Positions 7,865 to 15,573 are shown, counted from the first letter of the stretch. The stretch: DNA of 26,643 bases from Lachnospiraceae bacterium UBA7160 (GCA_002491565.1 DKWE01000088.1:14993-41635); one strand, 5' to 3'. Notes: generated from the sequence alone by a model not told the origin. Program-made: numbers and translations.

Positions 7865-8641
7865 TCAGGGGATGACACCCCCGACGAGATTCCGGTAACA
7901 GGTCATCACGATGCCGACGCCGAGCGCGATGCAGAAGGTGACGAGCAGAGCGTCCAGCATCCGGACAGCGCCGGCGATGTAGTCTTCGTCCGCGATGTCG
8001 CGGATGGCAGTGGTGAAAGCGACTCCTGGGACAAGCGGGATGATGGAGCCGATAATCATCTCGCCCAGATGGTGCCCAAGTCCGAGATGGTACAGAAGCA
8101 GCGCAGTCAGCGTCACAAGCATTCCGCCGGAGATGTTGGAGGCGATCTTTGACAGCCGTCCTTTCACCAGATACAGAAGAAAAAGGTAGAGCAGCAGTCC
8201 AGCCGCAAAGGAAGCTGCACAGTCAGTCAGGTCGCCGCCGAAGAGCAGGCAGAAGCACCCGCTCCCGATACCGGAGGCGAGCACTTGATGGAAACGCGGT
8301 TTCGCGGGCATTTGCTGGATTTGCAGCAGGCGTTCATGCGCCTCCTTTGGCGTGTGCATGCCATGTTCGATTTCACGGGAGAGCTGATTGACCGCAGCCA
8401 CCCGGTCAAGCCGGGCCGCGCTGAGCGGGATATGACGCACACGCGCAAAATCATGTTCCTTTTCACTTCCTGCAGTCAGGAAGATTCCACTGCTCAGGAC
8501 AAACGCGTCACAGGATGATACGCCGTAGGCATGGGCGATGCGGTCCATCGTCTCCTCGACACGAAATATTTCTGCCCCGCTTGCTAGCAGAATATCCCCC
8601 GCAAGCGCGGCGGCATCCAGAGCATCTCTGCTGTTCTCCAT
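7865..8641 (-). CDS. Threonine/serine exporter large subunit (YjjP/ThrE-like, DUF1212)
   Basis: About 258 residues on the minus strand. The start at 8641 is chosen because GGAGG lies 8 bases upstream; two earlier in-frame ATGs lack this support. The soluble N-terminal domain carries the family signature around residues 10-30 (AGDILLASGAEIFRVEETM). About five membrane segments follow, with ISGGMLVTL and IPLVPGVAFTTAIRDI, the characteristic PLVPG loop also present in the small partner. DUF1212 proteins pair with DUF3815 proteins to form a ThrE-type exporter. Both genes appear to form one operon transcribed leftwards from the region shared with the DUF1858 gene. Confidence 0.87.
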   Translation of the reverse strand: MENSRDALDAAALAGDILLASGAEIFRVEETMDRIAHAYGVSSCDAFVLSSGIFLTAGSEKEHDFARVRHIPLSAARLDRVAAVNQLSREIEHGMHTPKEAHERLLQIQQMPAKPRFHQVLASGIGSGCFCLLFGGDLTDCAASFAAGLLLYLFLLYLVKGRLSKIASNISGGMLVTLTALLLYHLGLGHHLGEMIIGSIIPLVPGVAFTTAIRDIADEDYIAGAVRMLDALLVTFCIALGVGIVMTCYRNLVGGVIP

Positions 8642-8754
8642 GATAAAATCCTCCATAATATTGCAATAATCACCTGATCTGGATAAACCGGAACCCAAAA
8701 TTTTGCCATTCTGCGCAAGATTCCATTTGTAAGTGCATGACCCAGGTAAAACAA

Positions 8755-8760
8755 ATTATA
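8755..8760 (-). promoter_or_regulatory. Possible -10 element for the exporter operon
   Basis: On the minus strand TATAAT reads at 8760-8755, about 115 bases upstream of the exporter start at 8641. No good -35 element is present at normal spacing, so this is a tentative call in the divergent intergenic region. Confidence 0.35.
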
Positions 8761-8837
8761 TGAAAGTGTGTAAGGTTGTTCCTTGTCCAACTGTAACCCT
8801 GAGTATACATGATTTCTCCCAAAAAGTATAGCAGTTC

Positions 8838-8866
8838 TTGACAAAACGCGCCGGACGGGATAAGGT
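8838..8866 (+). promoter_or_regulatory. Promoter of the DUF1858 gene
   Basis: A perfect TTGACA -35 lies at 8838-8843. The -10 is poor: TAAGGT at 8861-8866 with 17-base spacing, or GATAAG at 15-base spacing. The start codon is about 70 bases downstream. A perfect -35 with a weak -10 hints at help from an activator or a low basal level. Confidence 0.5.
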
Positions 8867-8937
8867 AGAAGATGCGCAAGATGCAAAAGCGGAAGGCCGG
8901 GAAAATCAGGTAGCTGCCGCTTTGGAAAGGAGAAAAC

Positions 8938-9150
8938 ATGCTGATTACAAAACAGACCACGATGGGTGAAATGCTGGAGTATGATATGGGGATTGCCTAT
9001 GTGCTGATGCAGGCTGGTATGCACTGTGTAGGCTGCCCGTCTTCGATTGGAGAGTCTCTCGAAGAGGCATGCGTAGTGCATGGCCTTGACTCAGACGAAG
9101 TCATGGGAATGATCAACGAGTACCTGGCATCCAGACCGGAGCAGAAATAA
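8938..9150 (+). CDS. DUF1858 small redox protein (hybrid-cluster-protein-associated disulfide domain)
   Basis: 70 residues starting at the ATG at 8938 behind GGAAAGGAG. The whole protein is one DUF1858 domain. The sequence runs from an ITKQTTMGEML start through a CVGC motif (Cys30 and Cys33) in GMHCVGCPSS to a helical end. The family is a small helical domain with a CxxC pair, often found near hybrid-cluster proteins or in redox-related operons of anaerobes. It is thought to do thiol/disulfide or metal chemistry, but no activity is firmly established. It is transcribed alone, between its own promoter and a strong terminator. Confidence 0.87.
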   Translation: MLITKQTTMGEMLEYDMGIAYVLMQAGMHCVGCPSSIGESLEEACVVHGLDSDEVMGMINEYLASRPEQK

Positions 9151-9160
9151 CCGGATAATC

Positions 9161-9207
9161 AAAAGCCCCATGCCGACCAGATGATTCAGGACGGCATGGG
9201 GTTTTTT
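9161..9207 (+). terminator. Rho-independent terminator after the DUF1858 gene (possibly bidirectional)
   Basis: CCCCATGCCG at 9166-9175 pairs perfectly with CGGCATGGGG at 9192-9201, followed by six T at 9202-9207. An AAAAG run precedes the stem, so read leftwards the same hairpin ends in CTTTT and could also stop minus-strand transcription. Confidence 0.93.
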
Positions 9208-9220
9208 GCAGGAATGTAAG

Positions 9221-9315
9221 ATCACTCCAGCCGGAGCGTGTTCCCGGGATAATCAGCGTGAGACCGGACACCTCCGATACGGGAAATCCCGCACTCCTCC
9301 CGGAACTGAAGTGAT
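9221..9315 (-). ncRNA. Structured element, candidate small RNA or regulatory RNA (strand uncertain)
   Basis: Nested inverted repeats close this stretch: ATCACT 9221-9226 with AGTGAT 9310-9315, and GTTCCCGGG 9240-9248 with CCCGGAAC 9299-9306. Internal hairpins are CTCC-agcc-GGAG (9225-9236) and CGGG-aaat-CCCG (9280-9291). A competing pairing, GTGT..CCGG (9238-9247) with CCGGACAC (9264-9271), shares bases with the main stem, so two mutually exclusive folds exist. On the minus strand a TATAAT with a TTGCAT -35 would start transcription almost exactly at 9315, and the terminator hairpin at 9161-9207 lies downstream. I therefore favour a minus-strand RNA of about 160 bases. It matches no class I can recognise (not SRP, 6S, tmRNA or a common riboswitch). 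Confidence 0.45.
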
Positions 9316-9321
9316 ACAGCC

Positions 9322-9350
9322 ATTATAGTACGGCGCGTGGAAAAATGCAA
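9322..9350 (-). promoter_or_regulatory. Candidate minus-strand promoter for the structured RNA
   Basis: Read leftwards, TTGCAT (9350-9345) and TATAAT (9327-9322) are separated by 17 bases. Initiation 6-8 bases downstream would fall at about 9315, the first base of the outer stem of the structured element. The -35 is only a half match. Confidence 0.45.
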
Positions 9351-9431
9351 CCCTGCAGCGAACAGGCTGTCCGGCGAATGTTTTTCAGGCAAAAATTTTT
9401 CTTTTTAGGGCTACCCCTTTTTTGTGCTTTG

Positions 9432-9440
9432 TGCTATGAT
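9432..9440 (+). promoter_or_regulatory. Extended -10 promoter of the diguanylate cyclase gene
   Basis: TGC-TATGAT at 9432-9440 is a good extended -10 with no clear -35. The leader to the ATG at 9580 would be about 133 bases. I looked for c-di-GMP riboswitch signatures there and found none. The rest of the 9316-9579 gap holds an A/T-rich stretch but nothing else I can name. Confidence 0.5.
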
Positions 9441-9579
9441 ATGTAATAGTCTGCCCGACAGTAGCAAAAAACAGGATTCTGTGTGACCTTCTGACATCAC
9501 AGGTGATAAGGCAGGGGGGAGAATACCGATATCCGGGCGGCAATCAACTGGTATCATGATATAAGACGAGGCAGGGGAC

Positions 9580-11058
9580 ATGGGACATAAAGCAGGGCAT
9601 CAGGACGATTTGAGCAAATATGCAAAAGCACTCGGACTGTTCTTGATCTTTATTACAATCAGTTTAATGATCTTTTTTTATGGGATCCAGCAGAAGGTTG
9701 AGCGGAACATACGCGCAGTCATTACAAATAACGTAGAACGGCAGAGCTATCACCTCTCTACCATTATTGAAGTGCAGTATGGTTATCTGGAGAGTATTGC
9801 CGCATATTTCAGCGACAAGGAGACGCTGGATGCGGAGGAGAATATTGAGCTGCTGCGCGCGGTTTACGAGGGCAGTACGCTGGAGCGCCTTGCAGTCTTT
9901 GACTCAGACGGCACGGCGACCTATGACACCGGAGAAAAGAAACAGGTAGCCAACCGTGATTATTTTATCGAAGCCATGCAGGGGCACCGCTGGCTGAGCG
10001 ATCCGCTTGAGAGTATTGTAGACGGGAAAACAAGAGTGATCCTTAGTGTGCCGATCTGGCGTGAGGATGAGGTAATCGGTGTACTTGGCGGCTCTTACGA
10101 TGTCGGAATGCTCAGTCACATGTTATTTGAAGATATTTATGACGGAGCGGGCTACTGTCTGATTGTTACCGGAGACGGCACGATTGTTTCCTATGACGGT
10201 GATCCGCAGTTCCGCAAGATTCAGCCGGAGGACAATTTCTTTGAGTATTACAGCCGGATGAAGTTTTCGGGCGGCACATCCCTGCAGAAGATCAAGGAGG
10301 ATTTTGCCGCGAAACAGACTGGCTGCGTAAAATTCAGCCTGGAGGATGATGTCCGCTATATCAGCTATGCGCCGCTCGGCCTGAATGACTGGGTGATGTG
10401 TTACGTCGTGCCGCTGCGCACGGCGCAGAACGATTACCAGTTTATTCAGCATTACGAGGTACTGCTGTTTACCGGGCTGGTAGCTGCAATTGTTATTCTT
10501 TTGTTCTATTTTTTCCGGGTCAATACGCGCAGCCGCCGCGCTTTGCTCCGGGACGCACAGGAAGATTCGCTGACTGGTGTGTACAACAAAAAGAGTGCGG
10601 AGGAACGGATAGAGAGCTATTTAGCCTCCGGACAGCAGAAAGGCATGCAGGTGCTTCTGATGCTGGATATTGATAAATTTAAAGAAATTAATGATGTCTA
10701 CGGGCATCCGGCAGGCGATGAGGTGCTGCGGAATGTGGGCGCACTTCTGCAGAGGCAGTTCCGGGGAGACGATATCATTGGAAGAATTGGCGGTGATGAA
10801 TTTATCATCCTGATGAAGAACTGCAACGGGGAAGCGGATGTCAGCCACAAAGCAGAAGAACTTTGTAAGATGTTCCGGGAGCTGAGGATTCCGGAATGGC
10901 CAGAGATCCGGCTGACCTGCAGCATGGGACTTTCGTTTGCGCCGGAGCACGGAAATACTTACCGGGAGCTGTATCGGAGCGCGGATCAGGCGCTGTATCA
11001 GACAAAACAGCGCGGACGGGATGGTTATACCTGCCTTGGCAGAGAAGCGAGGCAGTAA
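9580..11058 (+). CDS. Membrane diguanylate cyclase with extracellular Cache-type sensor and GGDEF domain
   Basis: 492 residues. The first membrane helix is at about residues 16-37. An extracytoplasmic double-Cache (PDC)-like sensor follows (about 40-290, with ANRDYFIEAMQG and VIGVLGGSYDV segments typical of dCache domains). The second helix is at about 294-312 and the GGDEF domain at about 330-490. The catalytic GGDEF motif is intact at residues 404-408, preceded at the normal 5-residue spacing by RGDD (395-398), a complete RxxD inhibitory site. LDIDKFKEINDVYGHPAGDE carries the metal- and GTP-binding residues. The enzyme should make cyclic di-GMP from GTP in response to an external small ligand and be product-inhibited. 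It has its own promoter, and a MATE vestige and a TetR gene follow. Confidence 0.92.
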   Translation: MGHKAGHQDDLSKYAKALGLFLIFITISLMIFFYGIQQKVERNIRAVITNNVERQSYHLSTIIEVQYGYLESIAAYFSDKETLDAEENIELLRAVYEGSTLERLAVFDSDGTATYDTGEKKQVANRDYFIEAMQGHRWLSDPLESIVDGKTRVILSVPIWREDEVIGVLGGSYDVGMLSHMLFEDIYDGAGYCLIVTGDGTIVSYDGDPQFRKIQPEDNFFEYYSRMKFSGGTSLQKIKEDFAAKQTGCVKFSLEDDVRYISYAPLGLNDWVMCYVVPLRTAQNDYQFIQHYEVLLFTGLVAAIVILLFYFFRVNTRSRRALLRDAQEDSLTGVYNKKSAEERIESYLASGQQKGMQVLLMLDIDKFKEINDVYGHPAGDEVLRNVGALLQRQFRGDDIIGRIGGDEFIILMKNCNGEADVSHKAEELCKMFRELRIPEWPEIRLTCSMGLSFAPEHGNTYRELYRSADQALYQTKQRGRDGYTCLGREARQ

Positions 11059-11189
11059 AACAGAAAGCAGAGAAAGAACAGCATCTGTTCAGGAACCGCG
11101 AGATTTGGAAGCTGCTGCTGCCCATGATGGCAGAGCAGCTTCTTGTATCATTCAGGGGACTGGCGGAAAGGAGATGCGGCAGTTTATGA
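11055..11189 (+). pseudogene. Vestige of the 5' end of a MATE-family efflux transporter gene
   Basis: Between the cyclase stop and the TetR start one frame reads EKEQHLFRNREIWKLLLPM, continuing MAEQLLVSFRGLAE. This is very close to the conserved N-terminus of MATE transporters (LF-NR-x-x-KLLLPL-x-x-EQLL-x-x-x-x-GMAD). The similarity ends abruptly after GLAE and the frame closes with TGA at 11187-11189. There is no ATG at the expected start, where a GTA codon overlaps the cyclase stop. I read this as the remains of a gene whose other ~410 codons were deleted. Its last bases now supply the ribosome binding site and start of the TetR gene. Confidence 0.7.
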
Positions 11190-11758
11190 CGGAAATCAAG
11201 AGGGCATTGACAGAAAGCTTCAAAGAACTGATGCGGGAAAAAAGTTTTCAAAAGATCATCGTGAAGGATATCACGGATCGGGCCAGAGTCAAGCGCCCCA
11301 CGTTCTACTCCTATTTCCGGGACAAGTATGACGTGGTGGAATGGATTTTCCGGCAGGATATCTGGGAGCCCGGGCGGTCACTGATGCGGGCAGGTTATAC
11401 AAAGGAAGCGCTGCGTTTTGTGCTGATCAGCATGGAGAAGGACAGTGATTTTTATCGGAAGCTGACCGCTGTGGAGGGGCAGAACTCCTTCCGGGAGATT
11501 CTGGAGCGCTGTGTTCGTGAAGAAGTGAGTAATGTGCTGCATGAGAAGGACTTTCATTCCGATATGCGGCTTTTGACTGTGGAGACGATAGCGGAGTACC
11601 TTGCGCACATATTTTGGTTTGTAATAGAAAAATGGCTGAATTCGGATGCGGATGTCAGTGCGCTGGAGGTGCTGGAGATCTACAGTGTCCTGGCATCTGA
11701 CAGCCTGGAAAATATTCTTCAGACGAAGTTTGACAGCACCGGGACAAGAAAAGCGTGA
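11186..11758 (+). CDS. TetR/AcrR-family regulator (DhaS-like, TetR_C_8 type)
   Basis: About 190 residues from the ATG at 11186; the in-frame ATG at 11174 directly abuts the AAGGAG sequence. The N-terminal helix-turn-helix is clear: ALTESFKELM, then IIVKDITDRARVKRPTFYSYF, then a DKYDVVEWIF helix. This is the layout of the branch related to the dihydroxyacetone-kinase regulator DhaS. The C-terminal ligand domain (about residues 60-190) is helical and matches that branch in length. Such proteins usually repress adjacent genes. Candidates here are the radical SAM gene downstream and formerly the MATE transporter, of which only a fragment remains. The ligand is unknown. A strong terminator follows the gene. 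Confidence 0.85.
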   Translation: MTEIKRALTESFKELMREKSFQKIIVKDITDRARVKRPTFYSYFRDKYDVVEWIFRQDIWEPGRSLMRAGYTKEALRFVLISMEKDSDFYRKLTAVEGQNSFREILERCVREEVSNVLHEKDFHSDMRLLTVETIAEYLAHIFWFVIEKWLNSDADVSALEVLEIYSVLASDSLENILQTKFDSTGTRKA

Positions 11759-11835
11759 GGCGCAGGAACACAAAAAAACGGATTTGTTGTCGAGATTTGA
11801 CAGATGGGCAGAAATGTCAGAATAAGCGAACGGAC

Positions 11836-11874
11836 AAAAAGGATTGAATCTTTCAAAATTCAATCCTTTTTTTT
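11836..11874 (+). terminator. Rho-independent terminator after the TetR gene
   Basis: GGATTGAAT at 11841-11849 pairs perfectly with ATTCAATCC at 11858-11866 around an 8-base loop, followed by eight T (11867-11874). A run of A in front makes it probably bidirectional. Confidence 0.93.
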
Positions 11875-12034
11875 ATAGTATGGCTCAAAGTGGAGCTGCC
11901 AGATCTGCTTTGAAGGAGGCATATTGATAGAACAGGCAGAAAACCGGAGCCAGACAGCGGAAAGCTGGATCAGGCACAGAAAATGCAAGGGCGAAACGAA
12001 AAAGTTATGATGGAAAGAGAGGAGAAAAGTAAAA

Positions 12035-13447
12035 ATGGGAACAACACACAAAATGGAACGGGCACTGGTGAGTGCGGGAATCGACGGCGTACTCCGCTAT
12101 GTGAATAAGGATCCGCAGGACCGCCGGCAGGCACTTTTGAAGCTGACGGATATCGTGGAAAAGGTGGCGGGAAATTTGTTTCAGAAGAAGAGCTACGATA
12201 CGGTGCGTCAGATGATTCAGGATGAGGATAACAAATGGCTGCAGTACGTGAACCGCCTGCTTGACGAGACAGACCCGCACGTCGCGAAAATGACTGCGCT
12301 GAATCTTGGCTTTGAGGCGGCGTATTACGGGACAAAGACGATCCGCGAGAAGCGCAGGGAGCTGCAGTGCCAGGTGCCGTGGCTGATCCTGATGGATCCG
12401 ACCAGCGCCTGCAACATGCATTGCACCGGATGCTGGGCAGCGGAGTATGGGCATAAGCTGAATCTGTCGTATGAGGATCTTGACCGTATTATCACACAGG
12501 GCAAGGAGCTTGGCATCTATTTTTACATGTACACGGGCGGAGAGCCGCTGGTGCGCAAAAAGGATTTGATCCGTCTGTGTGAAAAGCACAGCGACTGCGC
12601 GTTCCATGCCTTCACGAACGGAACACTGGTGGATGACGATTTCTGCAGAGAAATGGTGAGGGTGGGCAATCTGTCGCTCTCGATCAGCCTTGAGGGCTAT
12701 GAGGAGGTCAACGATTCGAGGCGGGGAGGCGGCTGCTTCCAGAAGGTGATGTGCGCGATGGATCTGCTGAAACAGTACGGCCTGATTTTTGGCACCTCGA
12801 TCTGCTATACGAGTAAGAATATTGATACGGTTACATCGGATGATTTTCTGGATATGATTATTGAAAAAGGTTGCCGCTATACGTGGTATTTCCATTATAT
12901 GCCGGTGGGCAATGAGGCGGCAGTGGAGCTGCTTCCGACGAAGGAGCAGAGAGCGTACATGTATCACCGCGTCCGCGAAATCCGCGGAAGAGAAGGCGGA
13001 AAGCAGATTTTCGCGATGGATTTTCAGAACGACGGAGAATTTGTCGGCGGCTGCATCGCAGGCGGAAGAAATTATATGCATATCAACGCGAACGGAGACG
13101 TAGAGCCGTGCGTATTTATCCATTATTCCGGTGCAAACATCCATGAGGTATCGCTGCTGAATGCATTGCGGCAGCCACTGTTTATGGCTTATCGCGACGG
13201 TCAGCCATTCAACGACAATCAGTTGCGGCCCTGCCCGATGCTGGAGAATCCGGAACTGCTGCGCGAGATGGTACACCGCACCGGGGCGAAATCCACGGAT
13301 CTGCAGTCGCCGGAGGACGTCGACCATCTGTGCGGTAAGTGCGAGGACTATGCACAGCAGTGGGCGGGCAAGGCAAAGGAGATCTGGGACGGGAATCCTC
13401 ACCACGAGGAGAGCTTCCACAATTACAAATCTACTTATCAGAAGTAG
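12035..13447 (+). CDS. Radical SAM protein with SPASM-like C-terminal cysteines
   Basis: 470 residues; the ATG at 12035 follows an AGAGAGGAG site. An N-terminal helical region (~1-115) precedes the radical SAM core. The [4Fe-4S]-binding CxxxCxxC motif is Cys126, Cys130 and Cys133 in CNMHCTGC. YTGGEPL is the SAM-binding GGEP strand. The C-terminal part has more cysteines in SPASM-like spacing: Cys340, Cys359 (INANGDVEPC), Cys400, and Cys433/Cys436 (CGKC), suggesting at least one auxiliary cluster. Related proteins of the same length are widespread in Lachnospiraceae with no assigned reaction. SPASM enzymes often modify peptides, but no precursor peptide gene is evident here. The TetR gene upstream is separated by a terminator, so the gene must have its own promoter in 11875-12034, which I could not define. 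Confidence 0.85.
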   Translation: MGTTHKMERALVSAGIDGVLRYVNKDPQDRRQALLKLTDIVEKVAGNLFQKKSYDTVRQMIQDEDNKWLQYVNRLLDETDPHVAKMTALNLGFEAAYYGTKTIREKRRELQCQVPWLILMDPTSACNMHCTGCWAAEYGHKLNLSYEDLDRIITQGKELGIYFYMYTGGEPLVRKKDLIRLCEKHSDCAFHAFTNGTLVDDDFCREMVRVGNLSLSISLEGYEEVNDSRRGGGCFQKVMCAMDLLKQYGLIFGTSICYTSKNIDTVTSDDFLDMIIEKGCRYTWYFHYMPVGNEAAVELLPTKEQRAYMYHRVREIRGREGGKQIFAMDFQNDGEFVGGCIAGGRNYMHINANGDVEPCVFIHYSGANIHEVSLLNALRQPLFMAYRDGQPFNDNQLRPCPMLENPELLREMVHRTGAKSTDLQSPEDVDHLCGKCEDYAQQWAGKAKEIWDGNPHHEESFHNYKSTYQK

Positions 13448-13530
13448 GCGGCCATGTTCGCAAAGTGTAGCTGGTGCTTGAAGCGGGGTAGTGAATCGCA
13501 ATATTTTTATGATGCAAATTTCACAAAACA

Positions 13531-13539
13531 TGGTATACT
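13531..13539 (+). promoter_or_regulatory. Extended -10 promoter of the tatD-rsmA unit
   Basis: TGG-TATACT at 13531-13539 is a good extended -10 without a convincing -35. It lies about 150 bases before the tatD start. The rest of the 240-base gap after the radical SAM gene holds no recognisable gene. Confidence 0.45.
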
Positions 13540-13687
13540 GTTAAAGACAAGCTGCGCCTGCGCTTTTTGACCCGCACGCTCAAAAATATTCTGCGTGACT
13601 GGTCTCGGTCTTTGACAATCCGGAGGACAGGAAGCCTGGCACAGTTTGGACTGAAATATTGTATCCGTATGAGGGAGTGAAATTGCG

Positions 13688-14515
13688 ATGATTTTTGACA
13701 GCCATGCACATTATGACGATGAAAAATTTGACGAGGACCGTGCCAGGCTGCTTGCGGGAATGCCGGAGGCAGGTATTTGCGGAATTGTCAACGTGGGGGC
13801 TTCCCTGGAAGGCGTGGAGGCGAGCCAGAAATTGGCGGAGGAATATTCGTTCGTGTACGCCGCTGTCGGCGTTCATCCGGACTATGTGGGAGAGCTCAAT
13901 GAAGAGAGGCTGAGATGGCTGTCGGAGCTATGCCGGAGACCGAAGTCTGTTGCGGTAGGAGAAATCGGTCTGGACTATTATTGGGATAAAGAAGCGCACG
14001 AGCTGCAGAAAAAGTGGTTCATTGCGCAGCTTAAGATGGCAATTGCGGAGGGGCTTCCGGTCAATATCCATAGCCGGGATGCGGCGCAGGATACATTTGA
14101 CATTATGAAAGCGGAGCACGCCGGCACAACAGGCGGGATCATTCACTGCTTTTCCTCATCAGCGCAGATGGCGCTGGAGTATGTGAAGCTTGGGTACTAT
14201 ATCGGAATCGGCGGAGTTGTCACATTCCGGAATGCACGGGTACTCAAGGAGGTGGCTGCGGCGGTTCCGCTTGAGCGCATTGTGCTGGAGACGGACTGCC
14301 CGTATCTCGCACCCACACCGCATCGTGGAAAGCGAAATTCCTCCCTGTATCTTCCTCTGGTGGCGGAGGAGATCGCGCGTCTTCGCGGGATCACACCGCA
14401 GGAGGTGGAGGAGACATGCCGGGAAAACGTGCTGCGGGTATATCCAAAGATCCTAAGCTCCCGGACGGCCGGGTGTGATGCCTGTCTGGATGGCGGGATC
14501 AATGGCGACAGGTAA
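13688..14515 (+). CDS. tatD: TatD-family metal-dependent deoxyribonuclease
   Basis: 275 residues starting at the ATG at 13688 behind GAGGGAG. The amidohydrolase-fold metal ligands are all present: HAH (His6, His8) at the N-terminus, Glu92 in GEIGLDYYW, His128 in NIHSRDA, His153 in GIIHCFS and Asp203 in ETDCPYLAP. TatD proteins are magnesium-dependent 3'-5' exonucleases acting on single-stranded DNA and RNA, linked to DNA repair. The end of the protein has a short Cys-containing extension of about 15 residues beyond the usual family end. The next gene is rsmA, a neighbour pair seen across Firmicutes, but the ribonuclease M5 gene often found between them is absent. Confidence 0.92.
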   Translation: MIFDSHAHYDDEKFDEDRARLLAGMPEAGICGIVNVGASLEGVEASQKLAEEYSFVYAAVGVHPDYVGELNEERLRWLSELCRRPKSVAVGEIGLDYYWDKEAHELQKKWFIAQLKMAIAEGLPVNIHSRDAAQDTFDIMKAEHAGTTGGIIHCFSSSAQMALEYVKLGYYIGIGGVVTFRNARVLKEVAAAVPLERIVLETDCPYLAPTPHRGKRNSSLYLPLVAEEIARLRGITPQEVEETCRENVLRVYPKILSSRTAGCDACLDGGINGDR

Positions 14516-14556
14516 CGGACACAGCAGCGTCGGCAAGAGGACGGCATATTAGCTGC

Positions 14557-14580
14557 AGTCTGTTCCTAAGGAACTGGACT
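14557..14580 (+). promoter_or_regulatory. Small hairpin between tatD and rsmA
   Basis: GTTCC (14562-14566) pairs with GGAAC (14570-14574) around a TAA loop, and AGTC (14557-14560) pairs with GACT (14577-14580) outside it. No T-run follows, so it is not a terminator. It sits 32 bases before the rsmA start and may be a processing or leader structure. Confidence 0.4.
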
Positions 14581-14612
14581 GGATACAGAAAAGAGACAGG
14601 GAGTATCGTATC

Positions 14613-15497
14613 ATGACAGAGAAGCTGGCGAATCCGCAGAAGACCATCGAGGTAATCCAGAAGCATGGATTTGGTTTTCAAAAGAAGTTTGGGCAGAATT
14701 TTTTGATTGACCCGCACGTACTGGATAAGATTATCGCAGCAGCGGAGATTACAAAGGAAGATTTTGTGCTGGAGATCGGCCCGGGAATCGGGACGCTGAC
14801 GCAGTATCTGGCGGAGGCGGCGCGCAAGGTGACAGCGGTTGAGATTGACCGGAACCTGATTCCGATTTTGGAAGAGACATTGTCGGAGTATGAGAATGTG
14901 ACCGTGATCAATCAGGACGTGCTGAAGCTGGACCTGGTGGCTCTCGCGCAGGAGGAGAACGGGGGAAAACCCATCAAGGTGGTCGCAAATCTTCCCTATT
15001 ATATCACAACCCCGATTATCATGGAGCTCTTTGAGAGCCATGTGCCGGTGAGCAGTATCACAGTGATGGTGCAGAAAGAGGTGGCGCTCCGGATGCAGGC
15101 GCACCCGGGAACCAAGGATTACGGCGCGCTTTCTCTCGCGGTGCAGTATTATGCGGAGCCGTATCTTGCGGCAAATGTACCGCCGAACTGCTTCATCCCG
15201 CGTCCGAAGGTCGGCAGCGCTGTGATCCGGCTGAAGACGCACAAAGAGCCGCCGGTGCAGGTACAGGATGAACGGCTGCTGTTTGCATTGATCCGTGCCT
15301 CGTTTGCGCAGAGGCGCAAGACCCTGCTGAACGGATTGAAAAATTCTTCGGAGCTCACGCTCACGCGGGAGGAGATCATGAAAGTACTTGCCGCGCTTGG
15401 ATGGGATGAGAATGTACGCGGGGAGGTACAGTCGCTCGAACAGTTTGCGGCTCTCTCGGATGAGGTCGGGAAGATCCTGCAGGCACGGCAGGGATGA
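14613..15497 (+). CDS. rsmA: 16S rRNA (adenine1518-N6/adenine1519-N6)-dimethyltransferase RsmA (KsgA)
   Basis: 294 residues from the ATG at 14613. The start of the Rossmann domain reads KKFGQNFLID, typical of KsgA. The SAM-binding motif LEIGPGIGTLT is at about 53-63, AVEID follows, and the catalytic NLPYY motif is at 126-130. The C-terminal domain contains the family's CFIPRPKVGSAV and FAQRRKTLLN segments. The enzyme dimethylates two adjacent adenines near the 3' end of 16S rRNA late in small-subunit assembly, and its loss gives kasugamycin resistance. Length and motifs are fully normal. Confidence 0.97.
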   Translation: MTEKLANPQKTIEVIQKHGFGFQKKFGQNFLIDPHVLDKIIAAAEITKEDFVLEIGPGIGTLTQYLAEAARKVTAVEIDRNLIPILEETLSEYENVTVINQDVLKLDLVALAQEENGGKPIKVVANLPYYITTPIIMELFESHVPVSSITVMVQKEVALRMQAHPGTKDYGALSLAVQYYAEPYLAANVPPNCFIPRPKVGSAVIRLKTHKEPPVQVQDERLLFALIRASFAQRRKTLLNGLKNSSELTLTREEIMKVLAALGWDENVRGEVQSLEQFAALSDEVGKILQARQG

Positions 15498-15573
15498 GAA
15501 GGCTCCGGGTGGAGTGCTGTTGGAATATTTTGATTTCTTTATGCAGTGGAGATATCAGGGATGGATGCCGTAG

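Noticed and set aside
9405..9427. GGG-cta-CCC followed by a T-run, resembling a terminator before the cyclase promoter
   Set aside because: The stem is only three base pairs, far too weak for an intrinsic terminator.
9440..9579. c-di-GMP riboswitch in the diguanylate cyclase leader
   Set aside because: None of the conserved sequence blocks of the class I or II riboswitches are present.
11924..12010. 28-residue TTG-started leader peptide before the radical SAM gene, as a possible precursor peptide
   Set aside because: A GGAGG lies close by, but the spacing is short, the start is TTG, and the peptide has one Cys and no leader/core pattern; too weak to call.
13549..13567. GC-rich hairpin plus T5 upstream of tatD as an intrinsic terminator
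   Set aside because: Only four outer base pairs form and the T-run would lie at the very start of the transcript.
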